A stretch of 17,844 nt of DNA, from the NCBI GenBank assembly GCA_045120955.1, contig JBGVFH010000088.1:1-17844 (forward strand). Direction: 5' to 3'. Of this stretch, positions 6,573-14,477 are shown in pieces. The position numbers and the translations under genes were made by a program. Under the pieces are notes generated by a model. It ran no database searches. It had not been told where the DNA came from and saw only the letters and a program-made list of their open reading frames with translations. Within the stretch, counting starts at the first letter, position 1. Every line of letters starts with the position of its first letter. This DNA is from JAZMZS01 sp045120955. Its GTDB lineage: Bacteria; Bacillota; Clostridia; Oscillospirales; CAG-272.

Positions 6573-8729
6573 ATGCTGACACTTTCGTCAAGGCTGACAG
6601 AGCTGAAGGGGGTTGGAAAGGTCCGTGCTGCCGCTTTTGAAAAGCTCGGGCTGAGGACTCTTCGGGATATGCTCTATCATTTTCCGAGGGCATATCAGAA
6701 CAGAGGAGATATCAGCACGGTCAAATCTGTGTCGCACGGACAGACAGTCTCGGTTGTTTTGACGGTGGCTACGGTGCCCAAAAATGCGCTGATCCGCAAA
6801 GGTATGACTCTCACAAAGTTTCGTGCATTTGACTCTACAGACTCCATTGAGCTTGTTTTTTTTAATCAGCCGTACCTAAAGGACTATTTCGAGGTGGGGG
6901 AGCAGTACCGCTTTTACGGCAAGGTGGCGCAGGGAAAGAGAAATACGCTTATGTTATCGTCGCCCGCTTATGAAAAGTATTCCGAGGATGCGCCGCTGCG
7001 TGATTTTGTTGCCGTGTATCCGCTGTGCGAGGGGCTGACGGCAAAGGCGGTAAAGGATGCGATATCGGAGGCGCTTCGATGCGCTGCCTCGGAGGCAGAG
7101 GATGCGCTTCCCGAGTACATACGCCGCAGACGCAGTCTGTGCACTTTATCTTATGCGCTTTCAAACATACATGAGCCTGCCGACATTGACGCTTTGCGAG
7201 CGGCGGGCAGACGGCTTTCGTATGACGAGATGTTTTACTATGCGCTGTGTATGTGCGCTTTTTCATCGTCAAAGAGAGAGGGCAGGCGTTTTTATATGAG
7301 CAACACGGATATATCCGAATTTTTGGCTCTTATGCCGTTTGCTCTGACCGACGCTCAGATAAAGGCAATATCCGATGTTCAAAAGGACCTGTCATGCTCT
7401 GATATGAGCGTGCCTCCCATGTCGAGGATAATCGTAGGAGATGTTGGCAGCGGAAAGACCGTATGTGCAGCGGCGGCTCTGTACATTTGTGCAAGAAACG
7501 GTATGCAGGCAGCTATGATGGCACCGACAGAGATACTTGCGGTGCAGCATTACAAAGACCTTGCCCCGATGTTTGAAAAGCTCGGCATCAGGTGTGAGTT
7601 GTTGACGGGTGCGCTCAAAAAAAGTGAAAAGGACAGGATAAAGCGGGCTCTTGCAGCCTCGGGGGAGGAGCGGGTCGATGTCGTTATCGGTACACACGCT
7701 ATACTCTCGGAGGGTGTGGATTTTGCACAGCTCGGGCTTGTTGTAACTGACGAACAGCACCGATTCGGAGTCAGACAGCGTTCTGCTCTCAGCGACAAAG
7801 GGGAGGGGGTTCATGTGCTCGTGATGAGTGCGACGCCCATTCCCCGTACGATGTCTCTTGTCATGTACAAGGATATTGACGTGAGTATCATTGACAAGAT
7901 GCCCGAGGGCAGAATGCGTGTTGACACCTTCTGCGTAAACGAAAGCTACAGGCAGCGGCTCAACGGCTTTATACGAAAGCAGGTCTCCGAGGGCGGGCAG
8001 GTATACATAGTTTGCCCTACGGTTGAGAAGTGCGAGGATGATGAAGGTGAGGGCGGAGTTGACGCAAAGGACCTCTTTGACATAGCAGCGGGGGAAGAAA
8101 AGCTGCCGTTGAAGGCGGCGGTCGATTACGCAAAAGAGCTGTCCGAACAGGTGTTTCCCGATATTCCGATAGGCTTTTTGCATGGTCGCATGAAGGCGGC
8201 GCAAAAGGACGAGGTGATGGCGTCTTTTGTTCGGGGAGAGACGAAGATACTCGTTTCCACCACCGTCATTGAGGTAGGTGTAAATGTCCCTGCCGCAACG
8301 CTGATGATAGTTGAAAATGCGGAACGCTTCGGTCTTTCACAGCTTCATCAGCTGAGAGGTCGTGTGGGAAGAGGAAGCGCCAAATCTTACTGCGTGCTTG
8401 TTTCTGACAGCAAGGGAGAGGGCGCAAGGGAACGGTTGTCTATCATGAAGAGCACCTACGACGGTTTTGTCATTGCTGAAAAGGATCTGAAGATGAGAGG
8501 TCCCGGTGACTTCTTTGCGGTCGGTGCCGGTGATAACGGCAGGATAAGACAAAGCGGAGAGAATGTCTTTCGTATGGCGGGTCTGTGCTCTGACGAGGGG
8601 CTGATGCAGGCGGCGTTCGCCGATGCAAGAGAGCTGTATGACGGCGACGGCATCGACAGCGCACAGAGAAGCTCTGCCTTGACGGCGGCGGCACAGATGT
8701 ACAGCATGGAGGATGCGGCGCTGAACTGA
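6573..8729 (+). CDS. recG: ATP-dependent DNA helicase RecG
   Basis: RecG reverses stalled replication forks and migrates branched DNA intermediates. The 718-residue product shows the family layout: an N-terminal helix-hairpin and OB-type wedge region (about 1-260, with KGVGKVRA and FPRAYQNR), then two helicase lobes. Visible motifs are Walker A GDVGSGKT (289-296), PTEILA, GTHAI, the DEQH box (393-396) followed by RFGVRQR, SATPIPRT, and QLRGRVGRG (593-601). The tail has the RecG-type MRGPGDFFAVGAG segment, where many RecGs read GTRQSG a little later. It is slightly longer than the E. coli and B. subtilis proteins, partly through an acidic insert near 490-515. AAAGGAGAG upstream gives the start. 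No terminator separates it from rarA, 52 bases downstream, so co-transcription is likely. Confidence 0.97.
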   Translation: MLTLSSRLTELKGVGKVRAAAFEKLGLRTLRDMLYHFPRAYQNRGDISTVKSVSHGQTVSVVLTVATVPKNALIRKGMTLTKFRAFDSTDSIELVFFNQPYLKDYFEVGEQYRFYGKVAQGKRNTLMLSSPAYEKYSEDAPLRDFVAVYPLCEGLTAKAVKDAISEALRCAASEAEDALPEYIRRRRSLCTLSYALSNIHEPADIDALRAAGRRLSYDEMFYYALCMCAFSSSKREGRRFYMSNTDISEFLALMPFALTDAQIKAISDVQKDLSCSDMSVPPMSRIIVGDVGSGKTVCAAAALYICARNGMQAAMMAPTEILAVQHYKDLAPMFEKLGIRCELLTGALKKSEKDRIKRALAASGEERVDVVIGTHAILSEGVDFAQLGLVVTDEQHRFGVRQRSALSDKGEGVHVLVMSATPIPRTMSLVMYKDIDVSIIDKMPEGRMRVDTFCVNESYRQRLNGFIRKQVSEGGQVYIVCPTVEKCEDDEGEGGVDAKDLFDIAAGEEKLPLKAAVDYAKELSEQVFPDIPIGFLHGRMKAAQKDEVMASFVRGETKILVSTTVIEVGVNVPAATLMIVENAERFGLSQLHQLRGRVGRGSAKSYCVLVSDSKGEGARERLSIMKSTYDGFVIAEKDLKMRGPGDFFAVGAGDNGRIRQSGENVFRMAGLCSDEGLMQAAFADARELYDGDGIDSAQRSSALTAAAQMYSMEDAALN

Positions 8730-8781
8730 TAAGATGAGCGTTATATTATTATTTTAATATCAGATATTATTCGGAGTTATT

Positions 8782-10014
8782 ATGGGAATTGACACAAGAC
8801 CTTTGGCTGACAGGATACGGCCGCAGACGCTTGACGAGATAGCGGGTCAGGCGCATCTTGTCGGGAAGGACGGAATACTGAGAAAGCTATGTGAGGCGGG
8901 GCGGCTCGGGAGCATGATATTTTACGGCCCTCCCGGAACGGGTAAAACAACGACGGCGGAGATAATCGCAAAAAATTCCGGCATGAGGATGTGCCGTCTG
9001 AATGCAACCACTGCAAGCATTGCGGACGTGAAGGACGCAATAGCGCAGACGGAGGGGATGCTCGGCACCGATGGAATATTACTGTATCTTGACGAGATAC
9101 AGTATTTTAACCGAAAGCAGCAGCAGTCGCTTCTCGAATGCGTTGAGGACGGGCGTGTTACGCTGATAGCGTCAACTACGGAAAACCCCTATTTCTACAT
9201 ATACAGTGCCTTGCTGTCACGCTCGTCGGTGTTTGAGTTCAAGCCCGTCCTGCCGCAGGATACCGTAAAGGTGCTTTTTCGTGCGTGGAAAACGCTCAAT
9301 GAAACATACGGCACGGACAAGACGGCGGACGAGCAGGCGCTTCTTTACATTGCAAAAAAATGCGGAGGCGATGTGAGAATGTCGGTGGGGCTTGTCGAAA
9401 ATGCATTTTTTGTGACAGAGCGTGAGCTTGACGGCTCGGTTGCCGACTCGCTCGCCGCCAATTCGAGAATGAACTACGACAAGAGCGGTGACAGCCATTA
9501 CGATCTTTTGTCTGCATTGCAAAAATCCATCAGAGGCTCAGACCCCGATGCGGCAATATTTTATCTTGCTTCGCTTCTTGAGGCGGGGGAGCTTATCTCT
9601 GCGGTAAGGCGGCTCATGGTGATAGCAAGCGAGGATATAGGTGCGGCATATCCGATGGCGGCGGCGATAACCTATGCGTGCTGTCAGTCGGCGATAGAGC
9701 TCGGTATGCCCGAGGCATCGATACCGCTTTCAAATGCGGTCGTAATGCTCGCCACCTCGCCAAAGTCTAATTCCGCTCATATCGCATATGAGGCGGCGGC
9801 GGCGGACGTAAGGGCGGGGCTCGGGCGTGACATACCTAAGTGCCTGCGCTCCCCTTTGTTTGACGGGTACAAATATCCGCATGACTACCCGCATCATTAC
9901 GTTGAGCAAAGATATATGCCGAAAGGTCTTGAGCGGCGTTATTATGAGTACGGCGAGAACAAAAACGAGCAGGCGGCGAGAAAATATTGGCTCGATATAA
10001 AAGGTAAAGATTAA
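8782..10014 (+). CDS. rarA: Replication-associated recombination protein RarA (MgsA)
   Basis: RarA is a clamp-loader-like AAA+ ATPase that acts at stalled forks and gaps in DNA. The 410-residue product has the N-terminal LADRIRP motif, Walker A GPPGTGKT (49-56), the Walker B/DEIQ box (104-107), STTENPYF as sensor 1 region, and a C-terminal tetramerisation region with the family signatures SEDIGAAYP and KYPHDYPHHYV. Length is close to the usual 420-440. DEIQYFN replaces the more common DEIHRFN, a mild variant. GGAG five bases before the ATG supports the start. It follows recG closely, and their roles in fork rescue are compatible. A palindromic hairpin follows the stop and may end or attenuate the transcript. 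Confidence 0.95.
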   Translation: MGIDTRPLADRIRPQTLDEIAGQAHLVGKDGILRKLCEAGRLGSMIFYGPPGTGKTTTAEIIAKNSGMRMCRLNATTASIADVKDAIAQTEGMLGTDGILLYLDEIQYFNRKQQQSLLECVEDGRVTLIASTTENPYFYIYSALLSRSSVFEFKPVLPQDTVKVLFRAWKTLNETYGTDKTADEQALLYIAKKCGGDVRMSVGLVENAFFVTERELDGSVADSLAANSRMNYDKSGDSHYDLLSALQKSIRGSDPDAAIFYLASLLEAGELISAVRRLMVIASEDIGAAYPMAAAITYACCQSAIELGMPEASIPLSNAVVMLATSPKSNSAHIAYEAAAADVRAGLGRDIPKCLRSPLFDGYKYPHDYPHHYVEQRYMPKGLERRYYEYGENKNEQAARKYWLDIKGKD

Positions 10015-10060
10015 TACGGTTTTGTTCTGTTTGCGGCAAGCTGTGATAGGATCGTGAATA

Positions 10061-10102
10061 TTTTTCTCAGACATGAGAAAAATCCTTTTAAAAGGATTTT
10101 TC
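10061..10102 (+). promoter_or_regulatory. Two overlapping, mutually exclusive hairpins
   Basis: Hairpin one pairs TTTTTCTCA (10061-10069) with TGAGAAAAA (10074-10082) around a GACA loop. Hairpin two is a perfect 26-base palindrome (10077-10102) with arms GAGAAAAATCCTT and its complement. Both need bases 10077-10082, so only one can form at a time. Hairpin two ends directly against the CGGAGGG ribosome binding site of the 30-codon ORF. It may be the rarA terminator, a translation switch, or both. Confidence 0.5.
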
Positions 10103-10112
10103 GGAGGGAAAT

Positions 10113-10205
10113 ATGAGTGAATTTTGGAAATTGTTTTGGGCATCCTTTATCCTTGGCGCAGTCTTTTGTCTGCCGCTGCTCATTGCCGTGTTTATTCTTG
10201 TGTAA
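10113..10205 (+). CDS. 30-residue membrane microprotein
   Basis: A short ORF of 30 codons, not recognised as any family. The product begins MSEFWKLFW and continues as one hydrophobic helix (about 10-30, with Cys19 and Pro21), so it would be a single-pass membrane peptide with almost no soluble part. CGGAGGG ends three bases before the ATG, and the frame closes with TAA 30 bases before the next gene, whose own ribosome binding site follows. It sits between rarA and the RsuA-type gene in the same direction. A strong ribosome binding site together with a coherent hydrophobic translation argues that it is made, but no homologue can be cited from the sequence alone. Confidence 0.5.
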   Translation: MSEFWKLFWASFILGAVFCLPLLIAVFILV

Positions 10206-10235
10206 AAATGTATTTTAAGTTATTCGGAGAGATAA

Positions 10236-10946
10236 ATGAGACTTGACAGGTTTTTATCCGACATGGGCGTGTGCAGCCGCACACAGACAAAAAAAGCGGT
10301 GAGGGCGGGGCTTGTTAGCATCAACGGAGCGGTCGTGAAAAAAAGCGATGCTCAGCTCGAGCCCGAGAGGGACTCGGTCGTATATATGGGTGAGCAGATA
10401 AAATACGAAAAATACACCTATATCATGCTAAACAAACCCAAAGGCTATATAAGTGCAACCGACGACAAGAGCAAAAAGACGGTGCTTGAGCTGCTTTCGC
10501 CAAGGCTGGCGGCAAGGGAGCTTTTTCCGTGCGGCAGACTCGATATTGATACGACCGGACTTTTGATACTTACAAACGACGGTCAGCTCGCTCATGCGCT
10601 GCTTTCCCCAAAGCACCATGCAAAAAAGGTATACCGCTTTCAAACCGACAAAAGACTGCCCGACACAGCTGTTGAAGCGGTGCGGCAGGGTCTTGTGCTT
10701 TCCGACGGGTATGAGTGTATGAGCGCCGAGCTTGTGCTTGACGGCGAGGGGTGCGGCGGATATATTACTCTGCAGGAGGGAAAATTTCATCAGATAAAAA
10801 GAATGGCGCACACACTCGGAGCGGAGATAACCGAGCTTGAGCGTGTGGCATTCGGGGGAGTTGAGCTTGATACTTCGCTTGCCAGAGGTGAATACAGAGC
10901 TTTGACTAAAGATGAAATAGCTCTCCTCGAAAAGTACAGAGTATAA
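10236..10946 (+). CDS. rsuA: RsuA-type 16S rRNA pseudouridine synthase
   Basis: Converts a uridine of rRNA to pseudouridine; RsuA itself modifies U516 of 16S rRNA. The 236-residue product has an N-terminal S4 RNA-binding domain (about 1-60, MRLDRFLSDMG.CSR, GLVSING) and a catalytic domain beginning YIMLNKPKGYISA. The motif GRLDIDTTGLLILTNDG holds the catalytic Asp103. EGKFHQIKRM near the C-terminus is the RsuA form; RluB/RluF enzymes usually have a different EG...RRM version, so 16S rather than 23S specificity is preferred. Length matches E. coli RsuA closely. CGGAGAG upstream fixes the start. It may be co-transcribed with the microprotein ORF. No ordinary terminator follows, only the inverted repeat near 10956-11024. 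Confidence 0.9.
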   Translation: MRLDRFLSDMGVCSRTQTKKAVRAGLVSINGAVVKKSDAQLEPERDSVVYMGEQIKYEKYTYIMLNKPKGYISATDDKSKKTVLELLSPRLAARELFPCGRLDIDTTGLLILTNDGQLAHALLSPKHHAKKVYRFQTDKRLPDTAVEAVRQGLVLSDGYECMSAELVLDGEGCGGYITLQEGKFHQIKRMAHTLGAEITELERVAFGGVELDTSLARGEYRALTKDEIALLEKYRV

Positions 10947-10955
10947 TGGGCAATA

Positions 10956-11024
10956 TGCACAAATTTATTCATAAAATTGGAATAAAATGTCACTTGGAAG
11001 TGGCGGATAATGTGAATTTGTGCA
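10956..11024. repeat. Nested inverted repeats between rsuA and the ABC ATPase gene
   Basis: TGCACAAATT (10956-10965) pairs with AATTTGTGCA (11015-11024). Inside lies a second hairpin, GTCACT-TGGA-AGTGGC (10989-11004). There is no U-tract. It could be a weak terminator, an RNA structure, or paired protein-binding half-sites upstream of the next promoter. Confidence 0.45.
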
Positions 11025-11086
11025 AAGTTAACAAACGACATTATAAAAGTTTGGTTGAATACCCACTTTTATTTTTAAGAGTAATT

Positions 11087-11095
11087 TGATATAAT
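11087..11095 (+). promoter_or_regulatory. Extended -10 promoter of ABC ATPase gene
   Basis: TGATATAAT is a perfect extended -10 (TGnTATAAT). No good -35 is present at the right distance, which is acceptable for this promoter class. It predicts a leader of roughly 75 bases with no obvious riboswitch. Confidence 0.6.
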
Positions 11096-11178
11096 GTATA
11101 ACATCAGAAAGTACGATTTGACAAAGATTTATGTACAGATATTTAAAGGTTATTCATAATTTTAGGAGGAATTTTTAA

Positions 11179-12306
11179 ATGGCAAGCCTTTCACTTCGTC
11201 ACATTTACAAAAAATACCCGGGCGGTGTTACAGCCGTATCCGATTTCTGCCTTGAAATAAAGGACAAGGAATTTCTTATTCTTGTCGGACCTTCAGGATG
11301 CGGAAAATCAACCACACTTCGAATGATTGCCGGACTTGAAGAAATATCAGAGGGAGAACTTTATATCGGAGATAAGCTTGTCAATGATATAGCTCCTAAG
11401 GACAGAGACATTGCGATGGTGTTCCAGAACTATGCTCTTTATCCTCATATGTCTGTTTTCGAGAATATGGCATTCGGACTCAAGCTCAGAAAGACTCCTA
11501 AGGAAGAGATAAAGCGCCGTGTTGAAGAGGCAGCTCGTATACTCGATATCGCTCACCTTCTCGACAGAAAACCGAAGGCTCTCTCCGGCGGTCAGAAACA
11601 GCGTGTTGCGCTCGGTCGTGCTATCGTTCGTTATCCTAAGGTATTCCTTCTTGACGAGCCTCTTTCAAACCTTGATGCTAAGCTCCGTGCAACGATGAGA
11701 ACCGAGCTTACAAAGCTTCATAAGAGCGTTGGAACAACATTCATCTACGTTACTCATGACCAGACAGAGGCTATGACAATGGCGACCAGAATCGTTGTTA
11801 TGAAGGACGGTCTCATTCAGCAGGTAGATACACCTCAAAACCTTTACGACAAGCCTTGCAACCTCTTTGTTGCAGGATTTATCGGTACTCCTCAGATGAA
11901 CTTCATCAACGCTCTCGTTGAAAAGAAGAACGGCGAGTACTACATCAGCTTCTGCGGTAATACTATAAAAATTCCCAACGATAAGTATCTCAACGAAAAG
12001 GAAGAGAATGTTATCGAGGAATATGTCGGCAAGGAGATCGTTGCAGGTATCCGTCCCGAGTGCATTCACGATGATGATATGTACCTCGAGAAATTCGCTG
12101 ACAGCGTAATCGAGGCTGACGTTGAAGTTACAGAGCTTATGGGTGCTGAGATCTATCTCTACCTCGTTGCAGGCGAAGATCAGAACCTTATCGCTCGTGT
12201 TGCTTCTAACTCTCAGGCAAGAGCAGGAGACAAGATCAAGGTTGCTCTCGATCCTTCAAAGATCCATCTCTTTGACAAGGATACAGAGAGATACATCGCT
12301 CACTAA
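11179..12306 (+). CDS. ugpC: Sugar ABC importer ATPase, UgpC/MsmK/MsmX type
   Basis: The ATP-hydrolysing subunit of CUT1-type carbohydrate importers, cytosolic at the membrane. The 375-residue product has Walker A GPSGCGKST (37-45), Q-loop Q83, signature LSGGQKQR (135-142), Walker B FLLDE with Glu160, D-loop SNLD, and H-loop His193. A C-terminal TOBE-like regulatory/OB region (about 235-370, with IRPECI) follows, as in MalK, UgpC and MsmX. AGGAGG upstream fixes the start. No permease or binding-protein gene is adjacent and the gene has its own promoter and terminator. In Firmicutes such lone ATPases are known to serve several importers, so a shared multi-sugar role is inferred. Codons are unlike the neighbours (CTC, CGT, GTT, few GCG/CGG), consistent with strong expression. 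Confidence 0.92.
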   Translation: MASLSLRHIYKKYPGGVTAVSDFCLEIKDKEFLILVGPSGCGKSTTLRMIAGLEEISEGELYIGDKLVNDIAPKDRDIAMVFQNYALYPHMSVFENMAFGLKLRKTPKEEIKRRVEEAARILDIAHLLDRKPKALSGGQKQRVALGRAIVRYPKVFLLDEPLSNLDAKLRATMRTELTKLHKSVGTTFIYVTHDQTEAMTMATRIVVMKDGLIQQVDTPQNLYDKPCNLFVAGFIGTPQMNFINALVEKKNGEYYISFCGNTIKIPNDKYLNEKEENVIEEYVGKEIVAGIRPECIHDDDMYLEKFADSVIEADVEVTELMGAEIYLYLVAGEDQNLIARVASNSQARAGDKIKVALDPSKIHLFDKDTERYIAH

Positions 12307-12327
12307 TTATAGTTTAGAATGTATTTA

Positions 12328-12366
12328 TTGCCCAAGTGTCCGTTCGGACACTTGGGCAAATTTTTG
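12328..12366 (+). terminator. Strong intrinsic terminator after ABC ATPase gene
   Basis: A perfect 14-bp stem (12328-12341 with 12346-12359; arms carry GCCCAAGTGTCC and GGACACTTGGGC) closes a GTTC loop and is followed by ATTTTTG. Confidence 0.95.
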
Positions 12367-12463
12367 TAAAAAGAAACCCACGCGATAGTCGCATGGTTCA
12401 AAAGAGGCTAACGCTGATGAACAGAAAGCGAACGAAAGGAAAAGAGATGTGTTCTTGTGAGTA

Positions 12464-12637
12464 AGGCTCCCTTGTGCAAAGGCGCCCGAATGGTGTGCCT
12501 TGTGTTGAGCTGTCAGCGAAGCTGACTGAGGGATTGTATTGGGCAACATAAAAAATGGAGCCGGCAAAGAAAGGCATAAACAACCCTTCCGTCTTTTTGC
12601 TTCGCAAAAATCCACCTCCCCTTACACAGGGGAGGCT
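12464..12637. mobile_element. MITE-like interspersed repeat, no coding capacity
   Basis: The ends are imperfect inverted repeats: AGGCTCCCTTGTG at the left and the complement of AGCCTCCCCTGTG at the right. Inside are three hairpins: GTCAGC/GCTGAC (12512-12526), TTTTTGC/GCAAAAA (12594-12610) and CCTCCCC/GGGGAGG (12615-12635). CCTTGTG recurs at 12470 and 12498, as if about 28 bases were inserted or duplicated in the left arm. From memory it resembles a short repeat common in gut Clostridia; the mobile nature is inferred. The flank 12367-12463 shows no gene. Confidence 0.55.
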
Positions 12638-12640
12638 CAC

Positions 12641-12794
12641 GACCGGACCCGTTTACGGGTAGCAGGTAATAAGTGCATGTCCGGCAGACCAATCTAAAGC
12701 GCACTTGTGCGTCGCCGGTAGTGTTTAGGGCTATGCCCGAAATTGAAATCCCCCGTTCTACGGGAGGATGGGTGCGGGCACTGCCCGCTTTTTT
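12641..12794. repeat. Chain of short hairpins in repeat island
   Basis: Successive palindromes fill this stretch: CCGGAC/GTCCGG (12643 and 12679) enclosing CCCG/CGGG (12648-12659), GCGCAC/GTGCGT (12699-12712), GGGC/GCCC (12728-12737), CCCGT/ACGGG (12752-12764), and a last GC-rich hairpin with U-run. No gene is visible. It looks like a second repeat family placed beside the preceding one. Confidence 0.45.
12774..12794 (+). terminator. Terminator-like hairpin with six T
   Basis: GCGGGC (12774-12779) and GCCCGC (12783-12788) form a stem over an ACT loop, followed by TTTTTT. It sits inside the repeat island with no gene upstream, so it may travel with the repeat and shield the downstream genes. 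A related GCGG..GCCTGCCCGC hairpin ends the second 78-bp repeat copy near 14611-14635. Confidence 0.55.
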
Positions 12795-12867
12795 ATTGCA
12801 TAGGAAATTGCATGGATCCTCACTCGCCGTTTTGCATCTCTTTCGTAATTGAAAAACAACGATAGGC
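12790..12867. repeat. 78-bp interspersed repeat, copy A
   Basis: Aligns without gaps to copy B at 14524-14601, with about 63 of 78 positions identical. Conserved blocks are GCATAGGAAATTG, ACTCGCCGTTTTG and GAAAAACAACG. The rest of the gap (12868-13082) is AT-rich and holds a TATAAT (12994-12999), a GCCGAAA/TTTCGGC inverted repeat (13003 and 13033) and the ribosome binding site of the next gene. Confidence 0.75.
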
Positions 12868-13082
12868 AAAAAGCGGGGCGGGATTTATACAGTGGGGAGA
12901 GGAGACTTCTTTGTAATGCCTTTTGGTTTGTGTTATGGTGCTCGTGTGGGGGGGGTATTTCTCTATTGATTTTTTTATGTTTTTGATGTATTATATAATA
13001 TAGCCGAAATATACAGAATTTCCTTTTGATTTTTTCGGCGTCAGACAGATTTTGTTTTCTTTTGTTTTTTTCGGAGGAAGGT

Positions 13083-13955
13083 ATGAAAGAAAATAACAGC
13101 AAGAAGGCAGTTACGCTTGCTTTTTTGGTGCTTGTACAGCTTGTTATATCATCGGCAGCACCTCTTGTCTCTCCTTTTTTTGAGTCGTATTATAAAGTAG
13201 CGGCGGTAAAGCTGATATATGCCATGTCCTTTGTAGTTCCGTACATTTTTTGGAAAAGGATGTTCAGACCTATAGGCCTATCTAACTCAAAGCATACATA
13301 CTGCGAGTACAAAAAGCCTGCGTTTTTTGTTGCGTTTGCGGCTATCGTAGCATTTTTGCAGATAAATATCGTTTTGCTTGAAGTATTTAACGTCTCGTCA
13401 TCTTCATCGGGCAGCGGTGTGTTTAACGGTTTTTTCGGTTTTTTGTTTTCGCTGCTAATGTATGCGGTAATTCCCGCAATAACCGAGGAGCTGTTTTCAC
13501 GCGGTGTCATCATGCGTATATGCGGAGGCGGATATAATGCGGCGATAGTTTCGGGTGTGATCTTCGGAGTCTGCCATTTCAATCCCTATCAGCTCGTTTA
13601 TGCGGTAGGCTCGGGCATTGTTATATCGTTTTTATACCTGTACACGAGTGATATGAGGCTGGCTGTATATCTTCATCTTTGCGTTAACACCGTGGTGCTG
13701 ATGCTCTCTTATCTTGCCAAGATATGCCCTGTGGGTGTGTATGTTGCTATCGAGTGCGTTGTGTGGCTTACGGTGCTTGCTCTCGGCATTTACTATTCTT
13801 ATGTGATTTTGCGTGACTATCAAATACAGGTACAGCAAAGAACGAAAAAAATAAGAAAAAACAAAGAGGACATTCTGCCGGCGGAGATCTTTTCTCCCGT
13901 AATGCTTGTTGTTTACGCTGTTATTATTGCAGCAACGGTTTTTAGATACTTATGA
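13083..13955 (+). CDS. CPBP-family intramembrane glutamic protease
   Basis: A 290-residue membrane protease of the CPBP (CAAX protease and bacteriocin-processing, ABI) family. It has about eight hydrophobic segments. The three catalytic motifs are present: EELFSR with Glu135, Glu136 and Arg140; FGVCH with His165; and HLCVN with His198 and Asn202. Members process prenylated proteins, peptides or bacteriocins, but the substrate here cannot be read from the sequence. A longer frame opens at 13026, but GGAGGAAGG just upstream of the ATG at 13083 makes that the start. A basic cytoplasmic loop (QRTKKIRKNK) precedes a final helix. The stop codon overlaps the tadA start (ATGA), so the two are translationally coupled. 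Nothing nearby looks like a bacteriocin precursor. Confidence 0.85.
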   Translation: MKENNSKKAVTLAFLVLVQLVISSAAPLVSPFFESYYKVAAVKLIYAMSFVVPYIFWKRMFRPIGLSNSKHTYCEYKKPAFFVAFAAIVAFLQINIVLLEVFNVSSSSSGSGVFNGFFGFLFSLLMYAVIPAITEELFSRGVIMRICGGGYNAAIVSGVIFGVCHFNPYQLVYAVGSGIVISFLYLYTSDMRLAVYLHLCVNTVVLMLSYLAKICPVGVYVAIECVVWLTVLALGIYYSYVILRDYQIQVQQRTKKIRKNKEDILPAEIFSPVMLVVYAVIIAATVFRYL

Positions 13956-14416
13956 GCGATAAAGATATTGAATTTATGAAAATAGCACTCTCTGCGGCAA
14001 AAGAAGCAGCTGAGCGTGGTGAAGTGCCGGTAGGGGCTGTCATCGTCAGATACGGCACGGATATTATAAGCGTGGAGTCAAATCTGCGTGAAACGGGCAA
14101 GAATGCACTGTATCACGCTGAGGTGAGAGCTATTGATGCGGCGTGCAAAAAGCTCGGCGGATGGCGACTGCCTCAATGCACTATGTATGTGACGCTGGAG
14201 CCGTGTCCGATGTGTGCCGGTGCTGTAATCAACTCACGCATTGACCGTGTTGTATTCGGCGCATATGACAAGCGTGCAGGTGCTATGGGCAGCGTTTTTG
14301 ACATCAATTCCTTTGGGCTGAATCACATCTGCGAGGTTGAGGGAGGGGTGCTCGAGGAGGAGAGTGCGGCGCTTTTGCGTGAGTTTTTTAAAAAGAAAAG
14401 AGACGGCGCAAAGTAA
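13952..14416 (+). CDS. tadA: tRNA-specific adenosine deaminase TadA
   Basis: Deaminates A34 to inosine in tRNA-Arg(ACG), needed to read CGN codons. The 154-residue product is full length for the family and carries the zinc-deaminase motifs: HAE (His55 zinc ligand, Glu57 proton shuttle) and PCPMC (84-88, Cys85 and Cys88 zinc ligands). VPVGAVIV, the INSRI.RVVFGAYD segment and the REFFKKKR end are typical. NLRETGKNALYHAE varies slightly from the usual N..E...DPTAHAE loop. It has no ribosome binding site of its own; the ATG lies inside the stop of the protease gene, so translation depends on re-initiation or coupling. A terminator follows at 14478. Confidence 0.95.
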   Translation: MSDKDIEFMKIALSAAKEAAERGEVPVGAVIVRYGTDIISVESNLRETGKNALYHAEVRAIDAACKKLGGWRLPQCTMYVTLEPCPMCAGAVINSRIDRVVFGAYDKRAGAMGSVFDINSFGLNHICEVEGGVLEEESAALLREFFKKKRDGAK

Positions 14417-14477
14417 ATGCTTGCTCTGTACGCAGACTCTTCTTGCAAATATATATTTTTTAGAAAAAATAAAAAAG

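Noticed and set aside
7392..8204. A 270-codon minus-strand frame opposite recG
   Set aside because: It is fully inside recG, whose motifs are complete, and has no start signals of its own.
13026..13082. A 19-residue N-terminal extension of the CPBP protease
   Set aside because: The ribosome binding site lies inside it, directly before the ATG at 13083, and the extension covers leader sequence.
12325..13102. Several minus-strand frames of 80-118 codons across the repeat island
   Set aside because: They are translations of the palindromic repeats; similar peptide strings recur from both 78-bp copies, which marks them as repeat-derived.
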